Source: Treponema sp. UBA792 (lineage in GTDB: Bacteria > Spirochaetota > Spirochaetia > Treponematales > Treponemataceae). From it: a DNA stretch of 33,602 bases. Below the pieces are notes generated by a model. The model ran no database searches and was not told the DNA's origin. It worked only from the letters and a program-made list of their open reading frames with translations. The position numbers and the translations under genes were made by a program. Shown piece after piece: positions 15,188 through 23,698 of the stretch (positions are counted from its first letter, which is position 1; the number at the start of each line of letters is the position of its first letter). The DNA lies in the NCBI GenBank assembly GCA_002296965.1, contig DBIW01000018.1, positions 1 through 33,602 on the forward strand. Direction: 5' to 3'.

Positions 15188-16765
15188 ATGGAAAACAATG
15201 AAGTCAGAGTCCGTTATGCGCCGTCACCGACTGGAATGCAGCATATAGGCGGTGTGCGTACCGCGCTTTTCAATTATCTGTTCGCGCGTTCAAAGGGAGG
15301 AAAATTCATTCTCCGGCTTGAGGACACGGACCGTACCCGCTACGACGAGAAATATGTGCGTAATCTTTATGACACTATGGCATGGCTCGGCATTGAGTGG
15401 GATGAGGGCGGCGACAAAGGCGGCCCGTACGGTCCTTATGTGCAGTCCGAGCGGTTTGAGCTTTACAAAAAATATGCGTTTGAGCTTGTGGAGAAGGGCG
15501 AGGCCTATTACTGTTTCTGCGATTCGGAGCGGCTTGAGCGCATAAGGAAAATTCAGACTGAGAACAAGATGGCTCCCGGTTACGACAGAAACTGCCGTCA
15601 TCTGACTCCGGAGGAGGTCAAGGCGAATCTTGACGCCGGAAAGCCCTATGTGATCCGCCTGAAAGTTCCGATGGAAGGCGTGACGAAATTTCATGACCAT
15701 CTTCTTGGTGACATAGAATGGAAGAACGAGGACATTTCTCCGGATCCGGTTCTGCTCAAGAGTGACGGATTCCCGACCTATCACCTTGCGAACATCGTTG
15801 ATGATCATTTCATGAAAATCAGCCATGTGATGCGCGCCCAGGAATGGATTCCGTCAACTCCGCTTCATGTCCAGATGTACCGCGCCTTCGGATGGGAGCA
15901 TCCCGAATTCTGCCATCTTCCGATGGTGAACGGAAAGGACGGTCAGAAGCTTTCAAAGCGTCACGGAGCCACAAGTGTGAACGAATTCAGGGCGCGCGGT
16001 TATCTTCCCAAGGCCATAATCAATTACGTCGCGATGCTCGGATGCTCATACATCGAAGGACAGGATATGTACACTCTGGACGAGCTTGCGGCGAATTTCC
16101 GCCTCGACCACCTGAACAAATCGCCGGCTGTTTTTGACTACAAGAAGCTTGAGTGGTACAACGGTCAGTATATCCGCATGATGAGCGACGAAGAGCTTTA
16201 CAATGCCGTTCTTCCGTTCATAACAAAGACCGGAGACGCCGCGCTTGACATAAATGTGAGCGAGGAATTTCCGGCTCCCCATGTCGGTCCTGAATATTCG
16301 GGAATAATGATGGGTGATGACGGTGAGCCGGTCTGTGTGGACAGGACAATGAATATGACATCCGCGGATGTGAGGAAGGCGCTGCTTGAGCTGATGCCGC
16401 TTATCCGCGAGAGGCTCAAATATCTTACCGACGCGGCCGAAATGGTTCACTTTATGTTCACGGAGCCTGCGGTATCACCGGTTGAGCAGATTGTTCCAAA
16501 AAAGCTCGATGCGGCGAAGACCAAGGAGATTCTTGAGGCTTCAAAGGAATTTGTCGCTGGAATTTTCGGAAAGTCACATGATGAGGCGGAGGCGATGGCA
16601 AAGGCCGCCGCGGAAAGTCTCGGAATAAAGCTCGGTGACTTTATGATGCCGCTCCGCATGGCCGTAACCGGAAGCCGTGTGTCGCCGCCGCTCATCGGTT
16701 CAATCTGGATTCTTGGAAAGGAACGGGCGCTGGCCAGAATCGGCCGCACGCTTGCCGCGTTCTGA
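15188..16765 (+). CDS. gltX: Glutamyl-tRNA synthetase
   Basis: The 525-residue class I synthetase opens with VRYAPSPTGMQHIGGVRTAL, in which HIGG (residues 19-22) is the HIGH signature. LRLEDTDRTRY follows, and KLSKRHGATS (around residue 253-262) is the KMSKS loop. The C-terminal part carries the helical anticodon-binding domain. It charges tRNA-Glu, and in bacteria lacking GlnRS also tRNA-Gln. Which applies here cannot be seen. AGAGG at 15175-15179 lies eight bases before the ATG. The gene is 57 bases after the aminopeptidase and is closed by a strong terminator. Length is typical. Confidence 0.97.
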   Translation: MENNEVRVRYAPSPTGMQHIGGVRTALFNYLFARSKGGKFILRLEDTDRTRYDEKYVRNLYDTMAWLGIEWDEGGDKGGPYGPYVQSERFELYKKYAFELVEKGEAYYCFCDSERLERIRKIQTENKMAPGYDRNCRHLTPEEVKANLDAGKPYVIRLKVPMEGVTKFHDHLLGDIEWKNEDISPDPVLLKSDGFPTYHLANIVDDHFMKISHVMRAQEWIPSTPLHVQMYRAFGWEHPEFCHLPMVNGKDGQKLSKRHGATSVNEFRARGYLPKAIINYVAMLGCSYIEGQDMYTLDELAANFRLDHLNKSPAVFDYKKLEWYNGQYIRMMSDEELYNAVLPFITKTGDAALDINVSEEFPAPHVGPEYSGIMMGDDGEPVCVDRTMNMTSADVRKALLELMPLIRERLKYLTDAAEMVHFMFTEPAVSPVEQIVPKKLDAAKTKEILEASKEFVAGIFGKSHDEAEAMAKAAAESLGIKLGDFMMPLRMAVTGSRVSPPLIGSIWILGKERALARIGRTLAAF

Positions 16766-16793
16766 ACTGTTTGTTGCTGAATGTAAAACGGAC

Positions 16794-16867
16794 GGCGGGA
16801 CTGTCCTGCCGCAGACGGCTGCCTTTGTAAAGTTCACAGGAACTTCAGAGGCAGCCTTGTTTTTTTG
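16794..16867 (+). terminator. Tandem hairpins with T-tract after gltX
   Basis: A first small hairpin (GGCGGGA-CTG-TCCTGCC, 16794-16810) is followed by a longer one. Its outer arms GGCTGCCT and AGGCAGCC (16817-16824 and 16849-16856) enclose an inner AAGTTC/GAACTT stem. The run TTGTTTTTTTG ends it at 16867. This is a convincing intrinsic terminator for the plus strand. Confidence 0.85.
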
Positions 16868-16873
16868 ATGTCA

Positions 16874-16904
16874 TTCAGACCGGACGGACAGTCCGCCGGC
16901 TGAA
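16874..16904. repeat. Stem-loop at the 3' end of the minus-strand operon
   Basis: TTCAG at 16874-16878 pairs with CTGAA at 16900-16904, and CCGG and CGGA segments pair inside with single bulges around a CAG loop. No T-run follows on either strand, so it is better seen as an mRNA 3'-end or protecting hairpin for the CmpB-type gene than as a textbook terminator. Confidence 0.45.
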
Positions 16905-16913
16905 ATTGTGTTC

Positions 16914-17735
16914 CTATTTTTTGTGTTCCTTCATGCGCTGTCTGAGGTATGCGAGACCGTCCTTGTACTGGCGGCTTTTCAGGGTCGGGAAGCGGGCGAG
17001 GAAGCCTTCCTCATTCTTATGGGTTCCCTGAATCTTTTCCAGACGCTCAAGGAATGAACGGCTGAATTTGCTCTTTTCCTGCTCCGAACGTGCTTTGACG
17101 GCGGCAAGCATCTCTCCGAGCGTCTCGCCGTGGAACCATTCCTCGTTCTCGTAGCGTTCCCTGAGGCTGTCGCCGAATTCGCGCAGCTTGACCATGGTCG
17201 CATTGAAGTCAACAAGCCTTCTGAGCGTTATCATCAGATCTATGGCCATCGTCGCCGCAATCATCTCGGAGGATACCGTCATCCAGAAATCTCCGAGCCA
17301 GGCAAGCAGGCTCAGAATGTGTGGCTGGACAAAATGGACGACAAGAAGCCCCATCACCCCGAACAGGATTGAGTTTTCAAGGCAGATGCGTCCGTTCAGA
17401 TTTATCTTGTGGTCGGAATAATCCCACCAGAGCGTGTGGAACAGTTTTTCCAGCAGCCAGCTGACAAAGTACTCCACGGCCGTGCAAAGAATCATCGACG
17501 AGAAGAAAAGCGGAATCCATGAGTCAAGAATCTGCTTGGGCAGCAGCAGAATCACCAGGCCTCCGAATCCGTAGATGGGACAGAGCGGACCGTAGAGGAA
17601 TCCTCTGTTCACGAATTTGTGTTCTGAGAAAATTCCTACGAACAGAACCTCGCTGCACCAGCCGATTACACTGAAGATTATGAATACAAGAAAAATCTCC
17701 TTGACCGGCATGTAATAAAGCGGCATGACTTCCAT
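16914..17735 (-). CDS. CmpB-type (putative ABC-transporter type IV) membrane protein
   Basis: The 273-residue protein has a membrane N-terminal half of about five helices. It contains the pattern FSVIGWCSEVLF, a NRGFLYGPLCPIYGFGGL block and EYFVSWLLEKLFHTLWWDYS, the hallmarks of the ABC_trans_CmpB family (PF06541). The C-terminal 110 residues are charged and probably coiled-coil-like and cytoplasmic. Function in the family is not established. I start at the ATG at 17735 because its AGGAGG (complement of 17744-17749) is spaced eight bases away. A start at 17756 would place that ribosome site inside the coding region. It follows the GT26 gene by 40 bases and is the last gene of the minus-strand group. 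Confidence 0.8.
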   Translation of the reverse strand: MEVMPLYYMPVKEIFLVFIIFSVIGWCSEVLFVGIFSEHKFVNRGFLYGPLCPIYGFGGLVILLLPKQILDSWIPLFFSSMILCTAVEYFVSWLLEKLFHTLWWDYSDHKINLNGRICLENSILFGVMGLLVVHFVQPHILSLLAWLGDFWMTVSSEMIAATMAIDLMITLRRLVDFNATMVKLREFGDSLRERYENEEWFHGETLGEMLAAVKARSEQEKSKFSRSFLERLEKIQGTHKNEEGFLARFPTLKSRQYKDGLAYLRQRMKEHKK

Positions 17736-17775
17736 AAAAAGCACCTCCTGCGGCATATTGCCGGAAATCTTCCGG

Positions 17776-18519
17776 TTACGCCTGTTTCTTGAATATTTTG
17801 TACCAGAGCAGCACGGTTCTGTACCACAGATACGGAAAAATCAGGAAAATCTTGAACGGATTGTGAAGAATGTCGATGTAGACTTCGTGTCCTTTGTCAA
17901 ACGTCCTTCCGCTTACGCGTTTTATTCTTTCCGAGAAAATTCCGAGCGCGTCCCTGTAATATATGAATATGCTTGACGAGAACCGGTTCCGCCTCCTGTA
18001 CGGCCAGCAGTTCTTTTCCCTGATTCCCTCGCTCAGCAGGACAAGAGAGGGCTGAGCCTTGAAAATCGCCTGAACGATGTCGTCCTCCACGCTCTTCGGA
18101 TAATATCCGACGCAGCGTCCGACAATTTTCAGGGAAGTGAATGTGTCGCGCAGATTGTGCTCGGCCTTCTGCAGTGTCTTTTTGTGGGAACCGAACAGAT
18201 ATATTGACTTGAAGTGCGCGTCCAGAATCGACAGGATTCTTATGACCGTGTCGAACGGGTTGTATCTGACCGGAATCTCCTTTTTCAGGAATTTTGCGCC
18301 TTTCAGTATGCTTTTGGAGATTGGAATCACAAGGTCCGCGTTTTTTACACATTCCGCAAAATCTCCCTTTCTGCGCGCCCTGAGCAGATCCCAGACCGAC
18401 AGAAAAATAATCTGTTTTGTTCCGGGCTTTGCGAGAAGCTCAAGCATTTCGTTCTCAAGATCTTCCGGGCGGCATATATCCACCGGGACTCCTATTACTG
18501 ATATTCTTTCGACTGACAT
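17776..18519 (-). CDS. Divergent WecG/TagA/CpsF (GT26) family protein
   Basis: The 247-residue protein matches GT26 along its length: the VIGVPVDICRPEDLENEM start, a middle segment KSIYLFGSHKKTLQKAEHNL and the helix-strand GRCVGYYPKSVEDDIVQAI. GT26 enzymes transfer N-acetylmannosaminuronate, ManNAc or glucose-type sugars onto lipid-linked acceptors. The usual DG with the proposed catalytic aspartate is replaced: after NADLVIP comes ISKSI (residues 67-71). The PkQE-type motif also reads SEGIREKNC. The C-terminus is rich in aromatic and basic residues (PYLWYRTVLLWYKIF), suiting membrane association. It overlaps rsmE by one base. The family call is fairly firm, but classical transferase activity is doubtful. 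Confidence 0.75.
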   Translation of the reverse strand: MSVERISVIGVPVDICRPEDLENEMLELLAKPGTKQIIFLSVWDLLRARRKGDFAECVKNADLVIPISKSILKGAKFLKKEIPVRYNPFDTVIRILSILDAHFKSIYLFGSHKKTLQKAEHNLRDTFTSLKIVGRCVGYYPKSVEDDIVQAIFKAQPSLVLLSEGIREKNCWPYRRRNRFSSSIFIYYRDALGIFSERIKRVSGRTFDKGHEVYIDILHNPFKIFLIFPYLWYRTVLLWYKIFKKQA

Positions 18520-19349
18520 TACAGATCTCCCATCCGGTCAGCCTCCTCTACCGCTGACTGGATTGCCGCCGTTCCGTACAGCGCGGCGGTTTCACATCTT
18601 AATATATTTACGGAAAAATGAACCGGCATGAAAAGCCCTTTCGTCATCATGAATGAAATTTCCGCCGGGCTGATTCCGCCCTCGCTGCCTACGGCGATGC
18701 AGACCAGATCCGGGCGTCGGCCCTTTTCCTTGAGGACTGCGTGCAGGGGACGGCAGAAGTCGCTCCTTTCGGAAAGCACGAACGCCGCCGGATTTCTGCC
18801 GGCTGCCAGAGAATTCCATTCTCCGACAGCCTGTTCAAGCGTCACCGGTTCCGTGACTTCCGTTTCTACAGGCGAGCCGCTCTGCTGCCTGGCTTCTGTT
18901 ATTATCCGCTCAAGACGCTCCTTTTTTGAATTTCTGAGCGCGGAGATGCTGCCCTTTTCGGAATATTCTCCTGTGACGGGAATTATCCTTTTTATTCCAC
19001 ATTCCGTCGCCTGGCGTACAATCAGTTCGAATTTCTGCGGACGCGGGACAAACTGCATCAGCCAGAATTCAGTCCTTTTTCCGTTCCGCTCAAGCTGGTA
19101 TGCCTGTACACCTCTCGTTATCGTGTCCGGGGAATCCGCCGTGTCTCCGCAGAGCTGCATTATTATGGTTTTTTCCCTGTCGTCCACGGATGCCGCCGTC
19201 GCCTGGGCAAGCATTCCGTCCGGAAGCCTGAGGCTCACCATGTCTCCGTTTTTTATCCGGAGAACCTGCCTCAGATAGCGGAAATTTCTGCCCTTTATCG
19301 TGACAAGCCCGGAACTGTCGGGAAATACGTCAAGAATCAGCTGTCGCAT
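18519..19349 (-). CDS. rsmE: 16S rRNA (uracil-1498-N3)-methyltransferase
   Basis: The 276-residue protein has a PUA-like N-terminal domain (FRYLRQVLRIKNGD about residues 24-37) and a SPOUT knot at the C-terminus with AVGSEGGISPAEI and NILRCETAALYG. These correspond to the GPEGG and RILRxETA motifs that form the SAM pocket. It methylates U1498 of 16S rRNA in the assembled 30S subunit. The first glycine-proline is changed to glycine-serine, a minor variation. The start codon directly follows the ctpA stop, and the stop overlaps the GT26 start, so these three genes form one transcription unit. Confidence 0.92.
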   Translation of the reverse strand: MRQLILDVFPDSSGLVTIKGRNFRYLRQVLRIKNGDMVSLRLPDGMLAQATAASVDDREKTIIMQLCGDTADSPDTITRGVQAYQLERNGKRTEFWLMQFVPRPQKFELIVRQATECGIKRIIPVTGEYSEKGSISALRNSKKERLERIITEARQQSGSPVETEVTEPVTLEQAVGEWNSLAAGRNPAAFVLSERSDFCRPLHAVLKEKGRRPDLVCIAVGSEGGISPAEISFMMTKGLFMPVHFSVNILRCETAALYGTAAIQSAVEEADRMGDL

Positions 19350-20846
19350 TTATTCTGCGGCATCCGTCTGTTCCGCCGCGGAGCTGTTCACCTCATCCTG
19401 AAGTTCTTTCAGCGTCTTTGTGTTCTTCATAAGCGTGCTGAATTTTCCCTCATTGATGATTCGTATCGCCTCGTTCAGCTGAAGATCGTAGTCGAGGTCA
19501 TAAAGCGGAGTTTCCCTGTTTTTTAGCAGCTGAATTCTTATGAGCCGGCGCAGAAAGCGTTTGTCAAGCGGATATTCGAGCGCGATTTCCTCTGCCGCCG
19601 CCGCAATTCCAGCCTCGTTCATCGAGGGATTTTCTCTCACCTTTTTTGAGATGATGTCGGCGTTGTAAAGATTCATGTAGATTTCTTCCTGCTCCGGCGT
19701 TATGTCCAGATTGGATATTTCAAGATCCGGCGGAATTCCCGTCTTGTCGATGTTCGTGTCGCTTGGCGTGTAGTATCTGGCCATTGTCAGCTTGATTCCG
19801 TCCGAACTGCTTAGAGGCACGACTTGCTGGACCGAGCCTTTGCCGTAAGTCCGCTGTCCGACAAGGTATGCAAGATGGTAGTCCTTGAGCGCGCCCGACA
19901 GAATTTCCGAGGCGCTGGCCGAACCTCTGTTTATCAGCACGATGATGGGGATTCCTTTTTTTACGGTTGTCTTTTCTTTTGCGGCCGAAAACGAGCGGTT
20001 CTCAAAAAGAAGCCGGCTTTTTGTTGATACGATTACGCCGCTGTCGATGAATTTGTCCGCGGTGTCCACCGCGCTTGTTATCAGCCCGCCCGGATTGTCG
20101 CGCAGGTCTATTATCAGGGCGGTGTAGCCGTTTTTCTCAAATGAATTCAGGGCATCCTGGACACGGAGCGGAGTGTCCGGAGTGAATTCAATCAGCCTCA
20201 TGTAGCCGGTTTTTGAGCCTTCAATCATTCCGTGTTTTACCGTGGGAACTTCAATCATCGCCCGGATCAGCGTCACGTCGAATTTTATGCTTGTTCCCCG
20301 CTGGACCGATATTGTCACCGGAGAGCCGACTTCTCCGCGAAGAACCGCCAGGACTTCGTTCATCGTCATGTCCGCCGTCGGTCTGCCTTCTATCGCGGTG
20401 ATGAGGTCTCCGGACTGGATTCCGGCTTTTGCTCCGGGGGAGTCCTCTATCGGAGATGCGACCTCGACATAGGCGGGGCTGTCCGGTTTTGATTCAAGCG
20501 GCTTGGAGATTGACAGCCCGACTCCGCCGAAGCTTCCGGTCGTCGTGTCGGAAAGGTCGCGCATCGCATCGGGATCCAGATAAAGAGTGTACGGGTCTCC
20601 GATCGCGTCCATCATCCCCTTGAGCGCGCCCTCGTAAAGGATTTTGGGGTCTATCTCGTCAACGTAATTCTGCTGGACAAAGTCAAATACAGAATTCAGC
20701 TTTTTCATGTATTGGAAACTTGATATTTTCGTGTCGCCGCTTACAGAAGATTCGGCGAAACACTGCGCCGTGAAGAAGAGAACCGTCGCCGCGCATACGG
20801 CCGTAGTCACCGTCTTCAGAATCCTGGTTTTTCCGTTTTCATTCAT
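19350..20846 (-). CDS. ctpA: Carboxy-terminal processing protease, S41 family
   Basis: The 498-residue protein starts with a basic then hydrophobic export signal (residues about 8-31, ending TAQCFAES), so it is periplasmic or membrane-anchored. A PDZ domain spans about 105-190 (SFGGVGLSI, GDLITAIEGRP). The S41 core includes LIDLRDNPGG, the serine in GSASASEILSGAL and the general-base lysine in GQRTYGKGSVQ. The family trims C-termini of envelope proteins. The last 100 residues form a helical extension with many charged residues. Its ATG lies only six bases after a candidate -10 box (minus strand), with no ribosome binding site. It heads the minus-strand operon. Confidence 0.93.
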   Translation of the reverse strand: MNENGKTRILKTVTTAVCAATVLFFTAQCFAESSVSGDTKISSFQYMKKLNSVFDFVQQNYVDEIDPKILYEGALKGMMDAIGDPYTLYLDPDAMRDLSDTTTGSFGGVGLSISKPLESKPDSPAYVEVASPIEDSPGAKAGIQSGDLITAIEGRPTADMTMNEVLAVLRGEVGSPVTISVQRGTSIKFDVTLIRAMIEVPTVKHGMIEGSKTGYMRLIEFTPDTPLRVQDALNSFEKNGYTALIIDLRDNPGGLITSAVDTADKFIDSGVIVSTKSRLLFENRSFSAAKEKTTVKKGIPIIVLINRGSASASEILSGALKDYHLAYLVGQRTYGKGSVQQVVPLSSSDGIKLTMARYYTPSDTNIDKTGIPPDLEISNLDITPEQEEIYMNLYNADIISKKVRENPSMNEAGIAAAAEEIALEYPLDKRFLRRLIRIQLLKNRETPLYDLDYDLQLNEAIRIINEGKFSTLMKNTKTLKELQDEVNSSAAEQTDAAE

Positions 20847-20852
20847 TCCGGT

Positions 20853-20881
20853 ATTCTACGTTACGGAAACAAAAAAAGCAA
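20853..20881 (-). promoter_or_regulatory. Candidate ctpA promoter (near-leaderless)
   Basis: Read on the minus strand, TTGCTT (20881-20876), a 17-base spacer and TAGAAT (20858-20853) lie just before the ctpA ATG at 20846. The predicted transcription start falls on or next to the start codon. Confidence 0.5.
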
Positions 20882-20925
20882 TAATGAGCCGTTTTCTATA
20901 GAAAGAACCGCTGTGCCGCCACCGA

Positions 20926-20954
20926 TTTACTTTAAAATCCGCATGATGTATAAT
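20926..20954 (+). promoter_or_regulatory. Candidate cheR promoter (near-leaderless)
   Basis: TTTACT (20926-20931), a 17-base spacer and a perfect TATAAT (20949-20954) precede the cheR ATG at 20965 by ten bases. The expected leader is about four bases, and no Shine-Dalgarno sequence is present. Confidence 0.6.
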
Positions 20955-20964
20955 CCACCACGTT

Positions 20965-21783
20965 ATGTTAGATGTTCTTAGTGATGCGGACTTTGAGCTC
21001 TTCCGCAAGGTTATTTATGATGAGAGCGGAATCACTTTCTCTGCGACTAACCGTTCAATACTTGACAGCAGAATAAAGGAACTTCTGAGAAAGAAGAATA
21101 TTTCTACTCCGAGGGAATACTACACGCTTGTGGTCAGCAATCCTGAGGAAATGAAGGTCATGCTTGATGCCGTCACGACGAACCTGACGCGTTTTTTCAG
21201 AAACCAGCCGCATTTTGACGCTTTCATAAATTATGTCATTCCGCATATAATCGAGGCGAAAAAAGCTTCTGGAATAGACCGCGTGATCAGAATCTGGAGC
21301 GCTGGCTGCTCAACCGGTGAGGAGCCTTTTACAATCGCGATGATTCTGAAGGACATTCTTCCTCCTCCGTTCACGTTCCAGATAACCGCATCCGATATTT
21401 CGCTGCGTTCCCTTATGGTGGGGCAGAAGGGATTTTATGCTGATTCCCGCGTTGACGGAATTCCTGCGAACTATCTGGCTAAGTATTTTACAAAAATGGA
21501 AGGCGGCTATCAGATTAAGAAGGAAATCCTTGATACCGTCCGTTTTGACTACCATAATCTCAAGAATGATTCAGGCATGAGAAATCTTGACGTGGTTTTC
21601 TGCCGTAATGTGCTTATCTATTTTGACGAGCCGGCGCAGCTTGCCGTTATAAACCGTTTCTGGAATTCAATGTCGCCTCATTCCTACCTGTTCATCGGAC
21701 ATTCGGAATCGCTTTTCGGAATGAACACGAAATTCGAATTCCTGAAGACCCAGTGGGCCTGCCTTTACCAGAAAAACGTATAA
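20965..21783 (+). CDS. cheR: Chemotaxis protein methyltransferase CheR
   Basis: The 272-residue protein has the CheR N-terminal helical domain (FELFRKVIYDESGI about residues 10-23), the TTNLTRFFRNQPHF segment that contacts the receptor and SAM, and the SAM-binding WSAGCSTGEEPFTIA near residue 111. DVVFCRNVLIYFD and FIGHSESLFG follow further on. It methylates glutamates on chemoreceptors for adaptation. Length and motifs are typical. The ATG is preceded by a consensus -10 box with almost no room for a leader. A terminator separates it from cheB, so the pair may be transcribed unequally. Confidence 0.96.
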   Translation: MLDVLSDADFELFRKVIYDESGITFSATNRSILDSRIKELLRKKNISTPREYYTLVVSNPEEMKVMLDAVTTNLTRFFRNQPHFDAFINYVIPHIIEAKKASGIDRVIRIWSAGCSTGEEPFTIAMILKDILPPPFTFQITASDISLRSLMVGQKGFYADSRVDGIPANYLAKYFTKMEGGYQIKKEILDTVRFDYHNLKNDSGMRNLDVVFCRNVLIYFDEPAQLAVINRFWNSMSPHSYLFIGHSESLFGMNTKFEFLKTQWACLYQKNV

Positions 21784-21804
21784 GGTGCGTATATGTATTC
21801 ATGG

Positions 21805-21832
21805 GGCTGCGGAAAGTCCGCGGCCTTTTTTT
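21805..21832 (+). terminator. Intrinsic terminator between cheR and cheB
   Basis: A nine-base-pair stem GGCTGCGGA / TCCGCGGCC (one G-U pair) with a three-base AAG loop is followed directly by seven T residues. Confidence 0.85.
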
Positions 21833-21863
21833 CAGATAGAATTTCCAGCGGAGACGGATTGCT

Positions 21864-23054
21864 ATGGATGATATTTCGGTGATGATTTGTGATGATTCCG
21901 CGCTTATGCGGAATCTTATCGGACGTATAATAGATGATACGGAAGGAATGAAAGTCGTCGGCAAGGCGGAGAACGGGCTAGATCTTCTTTCGAAGATTCC
22001 CGCCGCAAAGCCGGACGTGATTCTGCTTGACATAGAGATGCCTCAGATGAACGGAGTGGAATTCCTCAAGCGCCGCAGGGAGGAGTTCATCACTGTTCCT
22101 GTTATAATCCTTTCGAGCGTGGCTACGGAAGGGGCCGCCGTTACAATCCAGTGTCTTGATCTTGGAGCCAGCGATTTTATCACGAAACCGGGCGGTTCTT
22201 CGGTGACGCTGAAAATAACGGATGTCACCAATGATATTATCGAATACGTCGCCTCCTACGGTGGAACTTATGCCCGCCGCCACGGAAAAACGGTTCATGA
22301 TCCAGAATATTTCAACCATCAGATAAAACTCAAGGAAGCCGAGCGTTTTGTCATCCAGAAAAAGGGTGAGGAAGGCGCGAAGAACATTTCTATAAAGACT
22401 TCGGAGATAATGGCATCCTGGACTCCTCCCAAGAACAAGGAGCCTGTGGTCATAACTCCTGAACGCGAGGGCGGAAGAATAGAACTTATCGCCATAGGAA
22501 TTTCAACCGGCGGACCGAATGCCCTGCGGGATGTGTTCAAGGGAATAGATCCGAACCTCAGGCAGCCGATTCTCGTTGTCCAGCACATGCCGGCCGGTTT
22601 TACGGCGGAATTCGCCGACAGCCTTGATCATATATGTCCGCTCAAGGTTACTGAGGCTCGTGACGGAGAGCCGATTATGGGCGGCCATGTCTATATCGCT
22701 CCTGGAAATTACCACATGATGGTGGAGCACCGTGCGATCGGAAATGTGATAAGGCTTTCTCAGGATCCCCAGCGGAACGGACACAGACCGTCCGCGGATG
22801 TCCTTTTCGAGTCGGTGGCCAAGGTTTTCCAGAACCGGGCGCTCGGCGTGATAATGACGGGCATGGGTCGCGACGGGGCTGCGGAGCTTGCCGAGATGCG
22901 TAAAAAAGGCGCCTGGACATTGGGACAGGATCAGGCGACAGCGATCGTCTACGGAATGCCCAAGGTCGCATGGGAGCTTGGCGGTGTGCAGAAACAGGTT
23001 CCGCTTGATAAGATGGCGGATGAGATAAGCGCGCTGGCCCGCGAGCATCAGTAG
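21864..23054 (+). CDS. cheB: Chemotaxis protein-glutamate methylesterase CheB
   Basis: The 396-residue protein has an N-terminal receiver with acidic pocket ICDDSALMR (Asp10, Asp11) and phospho-acceptor LLDIEMPQMNG (Asp56). A linker of about 85 residues, longer than usual, spans roughly 120-205. The methylesterase domain follows with the catalytic serine in GISTGGPNAL (Ser214), the histidine in VVQHMPAGF and the aspartate in GMGRDGA. It removes methyl groups from, and deamidates, chemoreceptors. GGAG at 21850-21853 lies ten bases before the ATG. It is followed 12 bases later by a small membrane protein. The call is firm. The long linker might alter domain coupling. Confidence 0.96.
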   Translation: MDDISVMICDDSALMRNLIGRIIDDTEGMKVVGKAENGLDLLSKIPAAKPDVILLDIEMPQMNGVEFLKRRREEFITVPVIILSSVATEGAAVTIQCLDLGASDFITKPGGSSVTLKITDVTNDIIEYVASYGGTYARRHGKTVHDPEYFNHQIKLKEAERFVIQKKGEEGAKNISIKTSEIMASWTPPKNKEPVVITPEREGGRIELIAIGISTGGPNALRDVFKGIDPNLRQPILVVQHMPAGFTAEFADSLDHICPLKVTEARDGEPIMGGHVYIAPGNYHMMVEHRAIGNVIRLSQDPQRNGHRPSADVLFESVAKVFQNRALGVIMTGMGRDGAAELAEMRKKGAWTLGQDQATAIVYGMPKVAWELGGVQKQVPLDKMADEISALAREHQ

Positions 23055-23066
23055 GGATTTCCTGAG

Positions 23067-23642
23067 ATGGATTTTGTCAAGAGATGCCTTTCTGTCCGCA
23101 GCAGGATTCATTTTGGTGAGGAGAAATTCGTGATTCCTGTGAGAATCGAGTCCATGGAGTCGCTGTTCGATCCGTTTGATCCGTCTCCGCCCGCCGGCAA
23201 AAAACTGAATCCGCAGCTGGAGGAGTATCTTCTTGAGGCGATAGAGCCTGTGGATCCGGGCATTCCTCTGAGAATTCAGGTTGTGGCGGACAGGAATTCC
23301 GGCGTGGATGTCGATGTGAATGCGCTTATTTCCGGTCATTTTATGAGAAAGGCAAAATCCGCGATGGCGGAGAACCGGCGTGTGTTCCGTAAGTGGCGGT
23401 TAAATCTGGTTATAGGCGTGCTTTTTCTTGCCGTGTGCATGTCGATAAGCCAGTTCTTTTCAATGCCGTTTTTCGCTGAGCATCAGATTGCGGATACGCT
23501 CCGCGAGAGTTTCGGAATAATCGGCTGGGTCGCGTTGTGGGATCCGGCATCGTTCATACTTTACGGCTGGCATGACAGCGCGGCCAAGGTGAACAGCTAC
23601 ATCCGTCTTTATCTGGCTGAATCCGTTTCCGCCGGGAAATGA
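23067..23642 (+). CDS. Unknown membrane protein downstream of cheB
   Basis: I do not recognise this 191-residue protein. Residues 1-105 are soluble, with a proline-rich acidic patch (SLFDPFDPSPPAGKK about 32-46), and residues about 80-100 are basic. Two hydrophobic segments follow near residues 112-132 and 148-165, and the tail is short. It looks like a cytoplasmic domain anchored by a C-terminal hairpin. It starts 12 bases after cheB and ends before the flaB promoter, so it is probably cotranscribed with cheB. A link to chemotaxis is inferred only from position. Confidence 0.65.
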   Translation: MDFVKRCLSVRSRIHFGEEKFVIPVRIESMESLFDPFDPSPPAGKKLNPQLEEYLLEAIEPVDPGIPLRIQVVADRNSGVDVDVNALISGHFMRKAKSAMAENRRVFRKWRLNLVIGVLFLAVCMSISQFFSMPFFAEHQIADTLRESFGIIGWVALWDPASFILYGWHDSAAKVNSYIRLYLAESVSAGK

Positions 23643-23665
23643 CGGAATATTTTTGAATTTTTTTC

Positions 23666-23692
23666 TAAACATTTTTTTTACGGCTCCGATAG
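23666..23692 (+). promoter_or_regulatory. Sigma-28 (FliA) promoter of flaB
   Basis: TAAA at 23666-23669, exactly 15 bases, then TCCGATAG at 23685-23692 matches the flagellar consensus TAAA-N15-GCCGATAA in ten of twelve positions. This agrees with known class-III control of spirochaete flagellin. The transcript would start near 23699. Confidence 0.8.
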
Positions 23693-23698
23693 ATAATG

